DNA from: Gammaproteobacteria bacterium
GTDB taxonomy: Bacteria > Pseudomonadota > Gammaproteobacteria > Steroidobacterales > Steroidobacteraceae
DNA length: 18,754 nt
NCBI GenBank assembly: GCA_030040525.1
Contig: JASHTN010000377.1
Coordinates: 1 to 18,754 of the forward strand
Reading direction: 5' to 3'
A program made the position numbers and the translations under genes. Shown one piece after another: positions 1-5,796 of this stretch; position 1 is the first letter of the stretch; each line of letters opens with the position of its first letter. The notes below the pieces were generated by a model. That model did not search any database, was not told where the DNA came from, and saw only the letters and a program-made list of their open reading frames with translations.

Positions 1-302
1 ATGGTGAGGGCGAGCGGTGCGATCAGCTTGCTCGCGCCGTGGAAAGTGTCCGAGACCTGCTTGTCGACGAAGTCGACCAGCACCTCGACGAACAGCTGCA
101 CCTTGCCCGGGACGCCCGCGGTGGCGCGCCGCGCCACGAGGTAGAAGCCGCCGGCGAACAGCACGGCGAGCAGCACGGAGAAAAACACCGTGTCGAGATT
201 CAGAGTGGAAAAGTCGAGGATGCCGTGCGGCACCCGGCTCGACAGGAACGTCTCGTGGTGCACGATGTATTCGGTGGCGCCCGAGCCGCTCTGTGCTGCC
301 AT
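1..302 (-). CDS. atpB: ATP synthase F0 subunit a (AtpB), N-terminal part, cut by the left edge
   Basis: AtpB is the membrane stator subunit that forms the proton half-channels against the c-ring in the F0 sector. The visible 100 residues start MAAQSGSGATEYIVHH and continue through a first hydrophobic segment (about residues 36-56). They contain the family's conserved N-terminal motifs ATAGVPGK and FHGASKLIAPLALT, which correspond closely to the same region of E. coli AtpB. The ATG at 302 is the natural start because this is where family members begin. Purine-rich sequence precedes it, although the best GGAGG is rather far upstream. The frame is open to base 1, so roughly two thirds of the protein, including the essential arginine helix, lies outside the window. 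atpI is 24 bases upstream on the same strand, the usual head of the atp operon. Identity is close to certain. Confidence 0.95.
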   Translation of the reverse strand, partial: MAAQSGSGATEYIVHHETFLSSRVPHGILDFSTLNLDTVFFSVLLAVLFAGGFYLVARRATAGVPGKVQLFVEVLVDFVDKQVSDTFHGASKLIAPLALT

Positions 303-326
303 CCCCGTCACCAACCCTCCCGCCTC

Positions 327-770
327 CTACAGCCCGCGACGCGCGCCGCCCGCCGTCGGCAGCGCGCTCACCAGCGCGATCCAGTACACCAGGTACGTTG
401 CGGCAAAACCGGCGAACAACGCCAGCGGCACGACCCGCACCAGCTTCAGCACCGCGACGAACAGCACGACCACTACCGCGAGCTTCACGGCCTCGCCGAC
501 GTAGAACGCCCCGAGCGCCCGCTGCGCGGAGCCGCCGGCCCCGCCGAACACCAGCGCCGCCATCGCGAGACTCCCAGCCGCAGCGATGATGCCGCCGAGC
601 AGTGCCGACACCGCCGCCGGCATGCCGGAGATGCCGAGCGCGCACGCGGCCGCTATCACGCTCACGAGCGCCTGACCCAGCACGACGCCGAAGGCCAGCC
701 GCCGCGCCCGGGCCAGATCGATCGCCAACACCTTATATATGTCCCGCCCGAAGGGGCCCAAGCGACCCAA
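327..770 (-). CDS. atpI: ATP synthase accessory subunit I (AtpI)
   Basis: AtpI is a small membrane protein encoded first in many atp operons; it is thought to help c-ring assembly or magnesium handling and is not strictly essential. The 147-residue product has four hydrophobic stretches (about residues 26-47, 54-76, 90-108 and 114-135). It carries the family-like GISGMPAAVSALLGGIIAAAGS region and the later GEAVKLAVVVVLF segment, whose GEA.K matches AtpI proteins of gammaproteobacteria. Position directly ahead of atpB supports the call. The start is uncertain. The ATG at 770 has no convincing ribosome binding site, and GTG at 731 or TTG at 728 would shorten the protein by 13-14 residues while keeping all membrane segments. 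A strong candidate promoter lies at 855-883. Confidence 0.88.
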   Translation of the reverse strand: MGRLGPFGRDIYKVLAIDLARARRLAFGVVLGQALVSVIAAACALGISGMPAAVSALLGGIIAAAGSLAMAALVFGGAGGSAQRALGAFYVGEAVKLAVVVVLFVAVLKLVRVVPLALFAGFAATYLVYWIALVSALPTAGGARRGL

Positions 771-840
771 AACCGCGCCGCGAGCCGCGGCACCGGAGGC
801 CTACATTACTTCGGCCGTTCAGTCACTTAGCGCCGCCGGC

Positions 841-876
841 AAAAAAGCCGCGGGATTATAGAGAGCGCCCGCGGCT
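841..876 (-). terminator. Intrinsic terminator downstream of vapC
   Basis: Read on the minus strand, a perfect 9-base-pair stem (AGCCGCGGG paired with CCCGCGGCT) encloses a 13-base loop and is followed at once by six T residues (plus-strand AAAAAA at 841-846). This is a textbook Rho-independent terminator. It lies 22 bases past the vapC stop and would end the parAB-vapBC transcript before atpI. Its loop contains TATAAT, which also looks like a promoter element (see the promoter at 855-883). Confidence 0.88.
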
Positions 877-883
877 GCGTCCA
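855..883 (-). promoter_or_regulatory. Candidate sigma70 promoter for atpI-atpB, embedded in the terminator
   Basis: On the minus strand TGGACG (878-883, four of six matches to the -35 consensus) is separated by exactly 17 bases from a perfect TATAAT (855-860). The spacer is the ascending arm and part of the loop of the vapC terminator. Transcription would start near 848, inside the descending arm, so its RNA could not form the terminator hairpin. It would have a leader of about 78 bases before the ATG at 770. The hexamers and spacing are read directly; activity is inferred. Confidence 0.62.
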
Positions 884-898
884 CAGCGCCATCGGACC

Positions 899-1276
899 CT
901 ACCAGCCCCGGCGCTCAAGGCCCGCAACCACGTCGAAATGCTCGTCGCGACTCAGTACCGGGAGCCCGTGCTGAACGCCGAGCGCAGCGATCCAGGCATC
1001 GTTTGCGGGGATTGGGCGCCCCTGCCGCCGGAGCGCCACGCGCAGCTCGGCGTATACGACGGCGGTTTGCGCGGTGATCTCGAGTATCTCGAAATCGCTC
1101 AGATGAGTGCTGAGCCAGTCCTCGTACTGCGCCCGGTGCCGCGACTGCGCGATGCCGTAGCGGAACTCGCCCAGCACGATGACGGGAATCGCAGCCGGCG
1201 TACCCGTCCGCAGGAGGTCCCCGACCAGGTCATCCCCATCGACGAACGCCGACAGCGCGTTCGTGTCGAGAATCAT
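899..1276 (-). CDS. vapC: VapC-type PIN-domain ribonuclease toxin
   Basis: The 125-residue product is a PIN-domain protein of standard VapC size. It starts MILDTNALSAFVDGDD and has the four acidic residues that coordinate magnesium in PIN nucleases: D4 in LDTNAL, E37 in VLGEFRYG, D93 in PANDAWIAA and D111 in LSRDEHF. Known VapC toxins cut tRNA or rRNA and stop translation when freed from the antitoxin; the target here cannot be read from sequence. The frame is open further upstream, but the ATG at 1276 is chosen because the PIN fold begins there and because it overlaps the vapB stop as ATGA, implying translational coupling. The catalytic residues are intact, so the toxin is probably functional. 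It lies between parB and atpI, an unusual place, and is followed by a strong terminator. Confidence 0.92.
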   Translation of the reverse strand: MILDTNALSAFVDGDDLVGDLLRTGTPAAIPVIVLGEFRYGIAQSRHRAQYEDWLSTHLSDFEILEITAQTAVVYAELRVALRRQGRPIPANDAWIAALGVQHGLPVLSRDEHFDVVAGLERRGW

Positions 1277-1530
1277 TCCCGGTCCTCTGCCTCGATCACC
1301 TCGAAGGCTGCATCGATGCGTCGCTGCACGCGCGCGGTCTCCGCGCGCAGGCTGCGCAGCTTGCCGAACCCGCGCATCCAACCGGGCTCGCCTGGCGCTC
1401 CGCGCCGCTCCTTCCGCAGCTTGTCAGTGAGCGCTTCGGTCAGCAACTCCTTGAGCGTCTGGCCGCATTCCGCCGCCCTTGCCTTCGCCTTACGGAACAG
1501 AGCGTCGGGGATTTCCACCGTCGTCTTCAT
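1273..1530 (-). CDS. vapB: VapB-type antitoxin
   Basis: The 85-residue protein has the pattern of ribbon-helix-helix antitoxins: an N-terminal strand (MKTTVEIPDALF) and two short helices rich in Lys and Glu (KAKARAAECGQTLKELLTE, about 14-32). A tail containing PGWMRGFGKL (about 49-58) is the type of segment that wraps the toxin. It would bind VapC and block its nuclease, and as a dimer repress its own promoter. The last codon and TGA overlap the vapC ATG by four bases. No Shine-Dalgarno sequence is visible ahead of the ATG at 1530. The upstream DNA is AT-rich with repeated CCATAT elements, so translation may begin from a very short leader. Type II antitoxin is firm; the exact subfamily is less sure. 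Confidence 0.87.
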   Translation of the reverse strand: MKTTVEIPDALFRKAKARAAECGQTLKELLTEALTDKLRKERRGAPGEPGWMRGFGKLRSLRAETARVQRRIDAAFEVIEAEDRE

Positions 1531-1534
1531 TTGG

Positions 1535-1554
1535 CCATATTACCATATTTATGG
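1535..1554 (-). promoter_or_regulatory. Likely vapBC promoter-operator
   Basis: An AT-rich island in otherwise GC-rich DNA lies 5-24 bases upstream of vapB. On the plus strand CCATAT occurs twice, 8 bases apart (1535-1540 and 1543-1548). The second copy forms an inverted repeat, CCATA-TT-TATGG (1543-1554). On the minus strand TAATAT (1537-1542) could be a -10 element. Ribbon-helix-helix antitoxins usually bind such repeats over their own promoter. No good -35 is visible, so the exact promoter is uncertain. Confidence 0.55.
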
Positions 1555-1588
1555 GCAGGCAGGCGCACATTGCCCGACGGGGCCATGC

Positions 1589-2488
1589 TCAGCGGATGTG
1601 CGCCAGAATCCCGTCGAGCTCGTCCAGGCTGTTGTAGCTGACGACGAGCTGGCCCCGGCCGCGGGCTCCCTGGCGGATGGCGACCTGCGCCCCGAGCTTC
1701 TCGGTGAGCTCCTGCTCGAGCCGCTCGACGTTGGGGTCGCGGTTCGCGGAGTTGCCATCGCCGTCGGCTGACGCGGGGCGCGCCTGGAGCCGGCGCACCA
1801 GCGCCTCGGTCTCGCGCACCGACAGACCCTTCTTCGCGACCAGCGCGCCGACCTCCGCCTGCTGGCGGCGAGCGCCGAGCCCGAGCAGCGCCCGGGCGTG
1901 CCCCATCTCGAGCGCCCGCTGCTCGAGGAGCTCGCAGACCTCCGCCGGCAGCTCGAGCAGCCGCAGCAGATTGCTGACCGCGGCGCGCGAGCGACCCACG
2001 GCATCCGCGACCTGCTGGTGCGTGAGCCCAAACTCGTCGATCAGGCGGGTGAAGGCCCGCGCCTCCTCAAGCGGATTGAGGTTCTCGCGCTGGATGTTCT
2101 CGATGAGCGCGACCGCGATCGCCGCCTCGTTGGGGATGACGCGGATGACCGCCGGAATGTCCTTGAGGCCGGCCATCTGCGCCGCACGCCAGCGCCGCTC
2201 GCCGGCGATGATCTCGTAGCGCTGCGCCGCGCCGCTGCCTGGCGGCTCGAGCGGCCGCACGACGATCGGCTGCACGACGCCCTGCGCCTTGATGGAGGCG
2301 GCGAGCTCGGCGAGCGTCTCGGGGCGCATGTCGATGCGCGGCTGGTAGCGGCCGCGCTGCAGCAGGTCGAGGGGCAGCTTGGCGAGCCCTTCGCTGCCCG
2401 GGGCCGTGGCGGCTAGCGGCGCGGCACTGCGCGTCATCGTCTGGCCGAGCAGGTCCGCCAGCCCCCGTCCCAGCGTCGGCTTTCTCAT
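1589..2488 (-). CDS. parB: Chromosome-partitioning protein ParB
   Basis: ParB (Spo0J) is the CTP-dependent DNA clamp that loads at parS sites near the origin and works with ParA to segregate the chromosome. The 299-residue protein has the family's N-terminal RKPTLGRGLADLLG (ParA-stimulating segment). It then has the CTP-binding core with AGERRWRAAQ (about 95-104) and LIENIQREN (128-136), and a helix-turn-helix at about 154-176 (LTHQQVADAVGRSRAAVSNL). After a linker, a C-terminal dimerisation domain runs from about 252 to 299. The ATG at 2488 overlaps the parA stop by four bases, so the two are translationally coupled. The same frame stays open upstream inside parA, but the family's N-terminus fixes this start. 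Normal length, intact motifs. Confidence 0.97.
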   Translation of the reverse strand: MRKPTLGRGLADLLGQTMTRSAAPLAATAPGSEGLAKLPLDLLQRGRYQPRIDMRPETLAELAASIKAQGVVQPIVVRPLEPPGSGAAQRYEIIAGERRWRAAQMAGLKDIPAVIRVIPNEAAIAVALIENIQRENLNPLEEARAFTRLIDEFGLTHQQVADAVGRSRAAVSNLLRLLELPAEVCELLEQRALEMGHARALLGLGARRQQAEVGALVAKKGLSVRETEALVRRLQARPASADGDGNSANRDPNVERLEQELTEKLGAQVAIRQGARGRGQLVVSYNSLDELDGILAHIR

Positions 2489-3369
2489 GGGGCGGCTTTC
2501 GGGGCGTCGGGAGCCGCGCTGCCGGCGCCGGTGGCACTGCCGCCGCCGGTGGCGAACGCGAGATCGCTCGCCACCGCGGCCTGCGCCGTCGCCGACGCCG
2601 ACTGCTCCTCGCGCCGGATCATCTCGCCGGCCAGCGCGAGATAGGCGAGCGCGCCGCGCGACTCCTTGTCGTGAAACAGCGCCGGCTTGCCGAAGGAGGG
2701 CGCTTCCGCCAGGCGGATATTGCGCGGAATGACGGTGCGGAACACCTTGTCGCCGAAATGCGCGAGCAGCTGGTTGCTCACCTCCGTCGAGAGGTTGTTT
2801 CGCGGATCGAACATGGTACGCAGCACCCCCTCGATGGAAAGCTTCGCATTCGCCGCCACGCGGATCTGCTCGATCGTCGAGAGCAGCGCCGACAGCCCCT
2901 CGAGCGCGTAGTACTCGCATTGCATCGGGATCAGCACGCTGTCGGCGGCGACCAGCGCGTTGACGGTGAGCATGTTGAGGGCGGGCGGGCAGTCGATCAG
3001 GATGACGTCGAACGCCTCGCGCTGCGGCTTGAGCGCCTCGCGTAGCTTCGTCTCGCGTCCGATCGGCAGCGTCAGCAGCCGCACCTCGGCGGCGGTGAGG
3101 TCCTGGTTGGACGGCATCAGGGTGAACGTGCCGTGGTCGACCGGCAGCAGCGCCTCGGCGAGGGTGCACTCGCCCAGCAGCACCTCGCAGGCGCCGCGCT
3201 CCAGCTGTGATTTGTCGACGCCGCTGCCCATGGTGGCATTGCCCTGCGGGTCGAGATCCATGAGCAGGACCCGCCGGCGGGTAGCGGCCAGCGAGGCCGC
3301 GAGGTTTACCGCGGTGGTGGTCTTGCCGACACCGCCCTTCTGGTTCGCGATGGCGATGACCCGCTTCAT
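2485..3369 (-). CDS. parA: Chromosome-partitioning ATPase ParA
   Basis: ParA (Soj) is a Walker-type ATPase that binds nucleoid DNA as an ATP dimer and is released by ParB, moving origins apart. The 294-residue product has the deviant Walker A motif QKGGVGKTTTA (10-20) with the signature lysine K11. It also has MDLDPQGNAT (37-46), Walker B VILIDCPP (122-129), and the family's SFGKPALFHDKESRGA near residue 230. About 40 residues at the C-terminus are low-complexity Ala/Gly/Ser, beyond the conserved fold. The ATG at 3369 fits the family start. A weak TACACT -10-like box lies close upstream, and no strong Shine-Dalgarno is seen. rsmG, the usual upstream neighbour, is separated from it by the leucine dehydrogenase and Lrp genes. 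Confidence 0.97.
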   Translation of the reverse strand: MKRVIAIANQKGGVGKTTTAVNLAASLAATRRRVLLMDLDPQGNATMGSGVDKSQLERGACEVLLGECTLAEALLPVDHGTFTLMPSNQDLTAAEVRLLTLPIGRETKLREALKPQREAFDVILIDCPPALNMLTVNALVAADSVLIPMQCEYYALEGLSALLSTIEQIRVAANAKLSIEGVLRTMFDPRNNLSTEVSNQLLAHFGDKVFRTVIPRNIRLAEAPSFGKPALFHDKESRGALAYLALAGEMIRREEQSASATAQAAVASDLAFATGGGSATGAGSAAPDAPKAAP

Positions 3370-3446
3370 GGCCGGTAAGTGTACTTCACCGCCGGCCGCG
3401 CGCCGGGGCGTCGCCGTCTGGCGTCGGACGGGCGGTCCCGGACCCC

Positions 3447-4511
3447 TCAGGCCGCGAGGCCCGGGGGGGCGTTGCGCTGCAGCCGCTCGCGGGCCATGGC
3501 GTCCGCTACCTCGTTGGTGGTGCGGTTCTCGCGGCGCGCACGCTCGAAGATCTCCGTCAGCCTCGGGGCGATCGCGCGGATCTCGTCCAGCACCTGCGCC
3601 TCGGTGCCGCCGTAGTACTCGCGCGCCACGCTGATGATGCCGCCAGCATTGATGACGTAATCGGGCGCATAGAGGATGCCCGCCGCGCGCAGCGCCTCGC
3701 CGTTCTGTCCCTGGGCGAGCTGGTTATTGGCGGCGCCGGCGATCACGCGGGCCTTGAGAAGCGGAATGGACTCGCCGTCGAGCACCGCGCCGAGGGCGCA
3801 GGGTGAGAGCACCTCGACGTCCTGCGCCAGAATCTCCCCCGCGGGCACCGCCGCGGCATGGAACTCATCGCAGACGCGCTCGACGGCCGCCGTGCGCACA
3901 TCGGCGACGCGAAGCTTTGCCCCGGCGCCGCTCAGCAATCCGCAGAGGTGGTAGCCGACACCCCCGGCGCCCTGCACGGCGACGCTGATGCCGTCCAGGT
4001 CCGAGCGCCCGAGTCGGAAGCTCACCGCCGCGCGCATGCCGAGGAATACGCCGAGCGCGGTTTTGGGACCCGGGTCGCCGCCGGCTGCGCCCGCGGAACG
4101 TCCGAGCCCGGACACGTACTTGGTGACGCGCGCGACATGGCTCATGTCGGCGAGGGTCGTGCCGACGTCCTCGGCGGTCACGTAGCGTCCGCGCAGCGAA
4201 TCGACCAGCCGCCCGAAGGCTGCAAACAGCTCGGGCGTCTTTGCAGTGCGCGAGTCGCCGATGATCACCGCCTTGCCGCCGCCGAACGGCAGCCCCGCCA
4301 TGGCGTTCTTGTAGCTCATGCCGCGCGACAGCCGCAGCACATCCGCCAATGCCTCCGTCGTGGTGGCGTACGCCCACATGCGGCAGCCGCCCGCGGCCGG
4401 ACCCAGCGCGGTCGAGTGAATGGCGATGATGGCGCGCAGCCCCGTCGGCGCATCGTGGCCGAAGAGCACCAGCTCGTGCGCATCGAACTCGCGCATGTCG
4501 AAGATTTCCAT
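3447..4511 (-). CDS. Leucine dehydrogenase (Leu/Phe/Val dehydrogenase family)
   Basis: This enzyme class catalyses reversible NAD-dependent oxidative deamination of branched-chain amino acids to 2-oxo acids and ammonia in the cytoplasm. The 354-residue length is standard. The N-terminal substrate domain has GPAAGGCRMW (38-47), SYKNA with K68, and GLPFGGGKAVIIGD with K80. These two lysines have the same numbers as the substrate-binding and catalytic lysines of Bacillus leucine dehydrogenase. TAEDVGTT holds D115. The NAD domain has VAVQGAGGVGYHL (GxGxxG at 181-186), and a late YVINAGGIISVA motif is typical. Phenylalanine or valine dehydrogenase activity cannot be excluded. The gene is divergent from an Lrp/AsnC regulator with 150 bases between them, which suggests regulation by that protein in response to amino acids. 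It lies 77 bases upstream of parA with no clear terminator between, so read-through into parA is possible. Confidence 0.93.
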   Translation of the reverse strand: MEIFDMREFDAHELVLFGHDAPTGLRAIIAIHSTALGPAAGGCRMWAYATTTEALADVLRLSRGMSYKNAMAGLPFGGGKAVIIGDSRTAKTPELFAAFGRLVDSLRGRYVTAEDVGTTLADMSHVARVTKYVSGLGRSAGAAGGDPGPKTALGVFLGMRAAVSFRLGRSDLDGISVAVQGAGGVGYHLCGLLSGAGAKLRVADVRTAAVERVCDEFHAAAVPAGEILAQDVEVLSPCALGAVLDGESIPLLKARVIAGAANNQLAQGQNGEALRAAGILYAPDYVINAGGIISVAREYYGGTEAQVLDEIRAIAPRLTEIFERARRENRTTNEVADAMARERLQRNAPPGLAA

Positions 4512-4661
4512 AGGCTTTCAGACCCGTACAACGCGCGGGGCGCGCGTTTGCGCTCAGACGACGATAGCGCCGCGCAGGCGCACGACGCGTTACATAAATT
4601 GCCTTTCGGGCATAGATCGTGAAACACTCATCTCATCTTTTCTGAGATTGCGGAGTAATTA
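4512..4661. promoter_or_regulatory. Divergent control region between leucine dehydrogenase and lrp-like genes
   Basis: This 150-base gap is the most AT-rich stretch nearby (4589-4600 and 4612-4660). It must hold promoters in both directions. It includes a perfect inverted repeat, ATCTCA-7-TGAGAT (4630-4648), ending 13 bases before the regulator's GTG. Such dyads suit an Lrp/AsnC dimer that represses its own gene and controls the neighbour. A GGAG (4652-4655) gives the regulator a good ribosome binding site six bases ahead of its start. I could not assign convincing -35/-10 pairs. Confidence 0.6.
4630..4648. repeat. 19-base inverted repeat, candidate operator
   Basis: ATCTCA and TGAGAT are perfect 6-base arms around a 7-base T-rich spacer. 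It overlaps the leader just upstream of the GTG of the Lrp/AsnC gene. It is not followed by a T-run in either direction, so it is more likely a protein binding site than a terminator. Confidence 0.55.
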
Positions 4662-5135
4662 GTGCAGGCTGAGCTGGACCGGGTCGACCTGAGAATCCTC
4701 GAGCTCCTGCAGGCGCACGGCGAGTTGTCGGCCGCGGAAGTCGGTGAGCGGCTCGGTACGAGCGCCTCGACCTGCTGGCGGCGGATCAGCCGGCTGACCG
4801 AGCTCGGAGTCATCCGCCGGCGCGTGGCGCTGCTCGAGCGCGAGAAGGTCGGGCTGCAGGTCCTGGTGTTCTCGCACGTGAAGGTGGCCGGCCACGGGCG
4901 TGATGCGCTGCTGCGCTTCGAGGAGGCGGTGCGCGCGCACCCGGAGATCCTCGAGTGCTACACGCTCATGGGCGAGACGGATTTCCTGCTGCGCATCGTC
5001 TGCCGCGACATCAAGGCGTACGAAGCGTTCTTCCTCGACCATCTGTCGCGCTTTCCGGGCGTGCAGTCGGTCAACTCCTCGATCGCGCTCGCGGTCATCA
5101 AGGAGACGACGGCGCTGCCGCTGCATCCTGCCTGA
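4662..5135 (+). CDS. Lrp/AsnC family transcriptional regulator
   Basis: The 157-residue product is a feast/famine regulator. The N-terminal winged helix-turn-helix (about residues 5-55) begins with the family-type LDRVDLRILELLQAHGELS. Its recognition helix region is GTSASTCWRRISRLTELGVIRRR in two parts (32-43 and 44-54). The C-terminal RAM effector domain (about 66-145) includes ILECYTLMGETDFLLRIVCRD, whose G104 and D107 belong to the amino-acid-binding turn. Such proteins form octamers or dimers and respond to amino acids. A GTG start at 4662 is supported by GGAG six bases upstream and by the domain start. It is divergent from leucine dehydrogenase, so a role in controlling branched-chain amino-acid breakdown (like BkdR/Lrp) is inferred. 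Its 3' end overlaps the convergent rsmG by 38 bases. Confidence 0.9.
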   Translation: MQAELDRVDLRILELLQAHGELSAAEVGERLGTSASTCWRRISRLTELGVIRRRVALLEREKVGLQVLVFSHVKVAGHGRDALLRFEEAVRAHPEILECYTLMGETDFLLRIVCRDIKAYEAFFLDHLSRFPGVQSVNSSIALAVIKETTALPLHPA

Positions 5136-5748
5136 GGACCAGCACGCAGCGCGCCTCGGCGAGCCCCGGGACCGTGAGCTCCCTCCCGCCCGCGAGCCGC
5201 CACGGGGGCGGCAGCGTGGTGAGCTCCCGTGCAGGCCATTTGCCCTTCATGGCAAGCACCTGGCCGTCGCGGGCGCAGAGCGGCCCGGCCTGCCTCAACA
5301 GCTGCGGTAGCGGCGCGAACGCACGCGCCGTCACGGTGTCGAACGGATGGGCGGGGGTGAGCGACTCAGCGCGCGCCTGCGTCACTGCGACGTTGCCGAG
5401 CTCGAGCGTGCGCACGGCGTGTGCCACGAAACGCACCTTCTTGCCGCCGGAGTCTATGAGCGTGAAATGCCGCGCGGGGTTGACCAGCGCGAGCGGCAGC
5501 CCGGGAAAGCCGGCCCCGGTGCCGACGTCCGCGATGCGCTCGCCGCGCAGATCCGGGTGGATCGCCAGGCTGTCGAGCAGGTGATGCGTAACCATCTGCG
5601 CGCGCGTGGTCACCGCAGTGAGGTTGTAAGTGCGATTCCAATGCACCAGCTCATCGAGCAGCACAAACAGCCGCGCGGCATCCCGCTCGGTGAGCGGGAC
5701 GCCCAGCGAGGCGGCGTCGCTGAGCAGACGCTCGGTCGGGCTCGGCAC
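5098..5748 (-). CDS. rsmG: 16S rRNA (guanine-527-N7)-methyltransferase RsmG
   Basis: RsmG (GidB) uses S-adenosylmethionine to methylate N7 of G527 in 16S rRNA; its loss gives low-level streptomycin resistance in several bacteria. The 216-residue protein has the family's WNRTYNLTAV (37-46) and HHLLDSLA (55-62). Its SAM motif I is ADVGTGAGFPGLPLA (73-87), followed by LIDSGGKKVRFV (97-108), where the lysines match the family's RNA/SAM-site region. The start is a GTG at 5748 with GAGGAG a few bases upstream; no better in-frame start exists. In many proteobacteria rsmG lies between mnmG and parA. Here neither is adjacent: parA lies about 1.7 kb downstream beyond two inserted genes, and upstream is a divergent response regulator. 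Its last 38 bases overlap the end of the Lrp gene. Confidence 0.96.
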   Translation of the reverse strand: MPSPTERLLSDAASLGVPLTERDAARLFVLLDELVHWNRTYNLTAVTTRAQMVTHHLLDSLAIHPDLRGERIADVGTGAGFPGLPLALVNPARHFTLIDSGGKKVRFVAHAVRTLELGNVAVTQARAESLTPAHPFDTVTARAFAPLPQLLRQAGPLCARDGQVLAMKGKWPARELTTLPPPWRLAGGRELTVPGLAEARCVLVLRQDAAAAPSSP

Positions 5749-5796
5749 GGGCTCCTCACGCGCTCCAAGGGCGGCGATCGATCATACTCGCGGACC

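Noticed and set aside
39..830. A 263-codon plus-strand frame over atpB-atpI
   Set aside because: It is antisense to clear atpB and atpI sequence, His/Arg/Gln-rich, with no recognisable domain.
1589..3169. A 526-codon minus-strand frame joining parB to upstream sequence, suggesting a fused ParB
   Set aside because: The part upstream of 2488 is the wrong frame of parA, rich in Arg and Ala with no family likeness; ParB begins at MRKPTLGRGL and overlaps the parA stop.
3432..3455. Small palindrome GGTCC-C-GGACC near the leucine dehydrogenase stop as a terminator
   Set aside because: The one-base loop is not physically reasonable for RNA and no T-run follows.
4618..4626. Full parS site at the right-half match CGTGAAACA
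   Set aside because: The left seven bases match parS at only one position, so it is not a credible ParB nucleation site on its own.
5347..5796. N-terminal extension of the response regulator
   Set aside because: This stretch is antisense to rsmG; the receiver domain starts exactly at the GTG at 5797.
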